In this document: in pieces, positions 6,358 to 8,170 of the stretch | Position numbering within the stretch: position 1 is the first letter of the stretch | Layout of the letters: each line of letters begins with the position of its first letter | Assembly: GCA_007117785.1 (NCBI GenBank) | Contig: SKFV01000390.1 | Location: forward strand, 1 to 8,170 | Direction: 5' to 3' | DNA from: Pseudomonas sp. | GTDB taxonomy: Bacteria > Pseudomonadota > Gammaproteobacteria > Pseudomonadales > Pseudomonadaceae | Length of the DNA: 8,170 nt | Position numbers and translations under genes: made by a program | The notes under the pieces: model-generated | Told to the model about the DNA's origin: nothing | Database searches by the model: none | What the model saw: only the letters and a program-made list of their open reading frames with translations

Positions 6358-6837
6358 GTGACGCTTGAGTGGGTCGACTGGGCGATTATTGGCATCATTG
6401 CGGTATCCGCTGTGATCAGCCTGGCACGAGGCTTCGTCAAGGAAGCATTGTCGCTAGTGACCTGGCTGCTTGCCGGCCTGGTTGCCTGGCTCTTTGGTGG
6501 CGCATTGGCGGAACACTTCACGCCCTGGATCGAAACGCCGTCAGTACGTGTGGTTGTGGCCTGTGTGCTGCTGTTTGTACTGACATTGATTATTGGTGGC
6601 CTGATCAATTACATGATCGGCCAATTGGTCGTTTTTACTGGCCTCAGTGGCACGGATCGCTTTCTCGGTATGGTTTTCGGCGCCGCCCGCGGCGCCTTGC
6701 TGGTGGTGGTTGCGGTTGGCCTGCTCAGTCTGGGCCCGGTTGAAGCCGACGACTGGTGGCGCCAGTCGACGCTGATTCCGCATTTCCTCCTGGTTGCCGA
6801 TTGGTCCAAAGCCGAGGCGCTGGGTTTTTTTGAGTAA
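6358..6837 (+). CDS. cvpA: CvpA family inner-membrane protein
   Basis: CvpA is named for its need in colicin V production in E. coli and is widely conserved upstream of purF; its biochemical role is not settled, although links to envelope stress and bile tolerance have been reported. The 159-residue protein (E. coli 162) has four predicted membrane segments, at about 6-22, 27-48, 63-88 and 104-126. Conserved stretches include DWAIIGIIAVSAVISLARGF (7-26), KEALSLVTW (28-36), GLSGTDRFLGMVFGAARGAL (95-114) and the C-terminal LIPHFLLVADWS (139-150). It closely resembles Pseudomonas CvpA. The start is GTG at 6358, with AGGGG 8 nt upstream and no suitable in-frame ATG nearby. It probably heads a cvpA-purF transcript. 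The last codons form a run of seven T before the stop. Confidence 0.95.
   Translation: MTLEWVDWAIIGIIAVSAVISLARGFVKEALSLVTWLLAGLVAWLFGGALAEHFTPWIETPSVRVVVACVLLFVLTLIIGGLINYMIGQLVVFTGLSGTDRFLGMVFGAARGALLVVVAVGLLSLGPVEADDWWRQSTLIPHFLLVADWSKAEALGFFE
6679..6696 (+). repeat. all-GC inverted repeat inside cvpA
   Basis: GGCGCCGC (6679-6686) and GCGGCGCC (6689-6696) are perfect reverse complements separated by two bases. In RNA this would form a stem of about 7 GC pairs with a 4-nt loop. It encodes GAARGA (108-113), a motif conserved in CvpA, so the symmetry may come from Gly/Ala codon choice rather than from selection on RNA structure. Confidence 0.5.
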
Positions 6838-6887
6838 CTGGTCGCGCCTCTCGGGCACGTCCTGATCGACGACAAAAGGTGTTAGTC

Positions 6888-8170
6888 ATGTGTGGCATTG
6901 TTGGCATAGTGGGCAAGTCGAACGTCAATCAGGCGCTCTATGATGCCCTGACCGTCCTGCAGCATCGCGGCCAGGACGCCGCCGGCATAGTAACCTGCGA
7001 CCGGGGTCGACTGTTTCTGCGCAAGGACAATGGTCTGGTGCGGGACGTATTTCACCAGCGGCACATGCAGCGCCTGGTCGGTAGCATGGGCATCGGTCAC
7101 GTCCGTTACCCGACTGCAGGCTCTTCGAGTTCAGCTGAGGCCCAGCCGTTCTACGTCAACTCGCCCTACGGCATTACCCTGGCGCACAACGGCAACCTGA
7201 CCAACGTTGAGCAATTGTCCCGGGAAATCTACGAATCCGACCTGCGCCACGTGAACACCAATTCGGACTCCGAAGTACTCCTCAACGTCTTTGCCCACGA
7301 ACTGGCGCTGGGTGGCAAGTTACAGCCCAATGAAGAGGATATCTTCAAGGCCGTTCGTGCCGTGCACAAGCGTTGCAAGGGTGGCTATGCCGCCGTGGCC
7401 ATGATTACCGGCTATGGCATTGTCGGTTTCCGTGACCCGCGCGCCATTCGTCCGATTGTTTTCGGCAAGCGTGAAACCGAGACGGGTACCGAATACATGG
7501 TGGCCTCGGAAAGTGTTGCTCTCGACGTGCTGGGCTTTGAACTGATCCGTGATCTGGATCCGGGCGAAGCGGTCTATATCACCGAAAAAGGCGAGCTGCA
7601 TACGCGCCAATGCGCAGAACACTCGGAATTCTCGCCCTGCATTTTCGAGCATGTCTATCTGGCTCGTCCGGACTCCATGATCGATAAGGTGCTGGTCTAC
7701 AAGGCGCGCTTGCGCATGGGCGAAAAGCTGGCGGAAAAGATTCTGCGCGAGCGGCCGGAACATGATATCGACGTGGTGATCCCGATTCCGGATACCAGCC
7801 GCACCTCGGCGGTCGAGCTGGCCAATCACCTGGGCGTCAAGTTTCGCGAGGGCTTCGTCAAGAACCGCTATATCGGGCGCACCTTCATCATGCCCGGTCA
7901 GGCCGCACGCAAGAAATCTGTGCGCCAGAAACTGAATGCCATCGAGCTGGAGTTTCGCGGCAAGAACGTCATGCTGGTGGATGACTCCATTGTGCGCGGC
8001 ACCACCTGCAAGCAGATCATCCAGATGGCCCGTGAAGCCGGCGCAAAGAATGTCTATTTCTGTTCGGCAGCCCCGGCAGTGCGCTACCCCAATGTCTATG
8101 GCATTGATATGCCCAGCGCCCATGAGCTGATTGCCCATGGGCGGACAACCGACGAAGTGGCCGAACTGAT
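6888..8170 (+). CDS. purF: amidophosphoribosyltransferase PurF, 3' end missing
   Basis: PurF catalyses the first committed step of purine synthesis, making phosphoribosylamine from PRPP and glutamine in the cytoplasm. The frame is open to the window edge, giving 427 residues of an expected 500 or so (E. coli 505). Cys2, exposed after Met removal, is the N-terminal nucleophile of the class II glutaminase domain (MCGIVGIVG). Its partners are seen in HVRYPTAGSS (71-80), AHNGNLTN (99-106) and NTNSDSE (123-129). The phosphoribosyltransferase half contains VVIPIPDTSRTSA (296-308), FVKNRYIGRTFIMPGQ (323-338) and the PRPP loop VMLVDDSIVRGTT (361-373). The ATG at 6888 has AAGGT (6876-6880) 7 nt upstream and follows cvpA by 50 nt. 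In E. coli the operon is repressed by PurR; no matching operator is evident here. About 75-80 C-terminal residues lie beyond the window. Confidence 0.98.
   Translation, partial: MCGIVGIVGKSNVNQALYDALTVLQHRGQDAAGIVTCDRGRLFLRKDNGLVRDVFHQRHMQRLVGSMGIGHVRYPTAGSSSSAEAQPFYVNSPYGITLAHNGNLTNVEQLSREIYESDLRHVNTNSDSEVLLNVFAHELALGGKLQPNEEDIFKAVRAVHKRCKGGYAAVAMITGYGIVGFRDPRAIRPIVFGKRETETGTEYMVASESVALDVLGFELIRDLDPGEAVYITEKGELHTRQCAEHSEFSPCIFEHVYLARPDSMIDKVLVYKARLRMGEKLAEKILRERPEHDIDVVIPIPDTSRTSAVELANHLGVKFREGFVKNRYIGRTFIMPGQAARKKSVRQKLNAIELEFRGKNVMLVDDSIVRGTTCKQIIQMAREAGAKNVYFCSAAPAVRYPNVYGIDMPSAHELIAHGRTTDEVAEL

Noticed and set aside
5646..6608. 320-codon minus-strand reading frame opposite the SPOR gene and cvpA
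   Set aside because: It is in register with the SPOR gene. Its Arg-rich stretch is only the complement of the Pro/Glu/Ala linker, and it runs through the probable cvpA promoter.
7320..8138. 272-codon minus-strand reading frame opposite purF
   Set aside because: It is a codon-register mirror of purF, with no start context or motifs.

Overview
This is an ordinary housekeeping segment of a gammaproteobacterial chromosome. Nine protein genes all lie on the + strand and are tightly packed: truA (5' end cut off), trpF, trpB, trpA, accD, folC, a dedD-like SPOR gene, cvpA and purF (3' end cut off). The order accD-folC-dedD-cvpA-purF is the arrangement known from E. coli and Pseudomonas. The proteins look most like those of Pseudomonas and its relatives (the TruA C-terminus, the AccD N-terminus MSNWLVDKLIPS, the CvpA core, the TrpA segment TVDLPPEE). 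However, trpBA sits directly after trpF, whereas in Pseudomonas aeruginosa and P. putida trpBA is a separate unit next to trpI. This suggests a Pseudomonadales/Oceanospirillales-type organism other than a typical Pseudomonas. The species cannot be told from this window. Base composition looks moderately GC-rich and even throughout, and I see no IS element, integrase, tRNA, rRNA, CRISPR array or other sign of recent transfer.

Layout. Bases 1-791 hold truA (tRNA pseudouridine synthase). Bases 823-3464 hold trpF-trpB-trpA, the late tryptophan pathway from phosphoribosyl-anthranilate isomerisation to tryptophan synthase; trpF and trpB overlap by 8 nt, and trpB and trpA are 10 nt apart. After a 45-nt gap, bases 3510-6290 hold accD (acetyl-CoA carboxylase beta), folC (folate synthesis and polyglutamylation) and a membrane-anchored SPOR protein, again with overlapping ends. 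A 9-bp inverted repeat at the end of the SPOR gene and a good extended -10 promoter in the next 67 nt mark a probable transcription boundary. Bases 6358-8170 then hold cvpA and purF (first step of purine synthesis).

How they fit together. The genes serve separate pathways (tRNA modification, tryptophan, fatty acids, folate, septal peptidoglycan binding, purines) rather than one machine. They share growth-linked expression and translational coupling through overlaps. One indirect link is that folate cofactors made by FolC supply one-carbon units to the purine pathway started by PurF.

The hunt found no undescribed system. All catalytic residues I checked are intact, and the long antisense frames are codon-register mirrors of the real genes. 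The observations worth a second look are modest: the trpBA placement, the dedD/cvpA regulatory boundary, a T7 run at the end of cvpA, an all-GC hairpin inside cvpA, and a small repeat in the SPOR linker.
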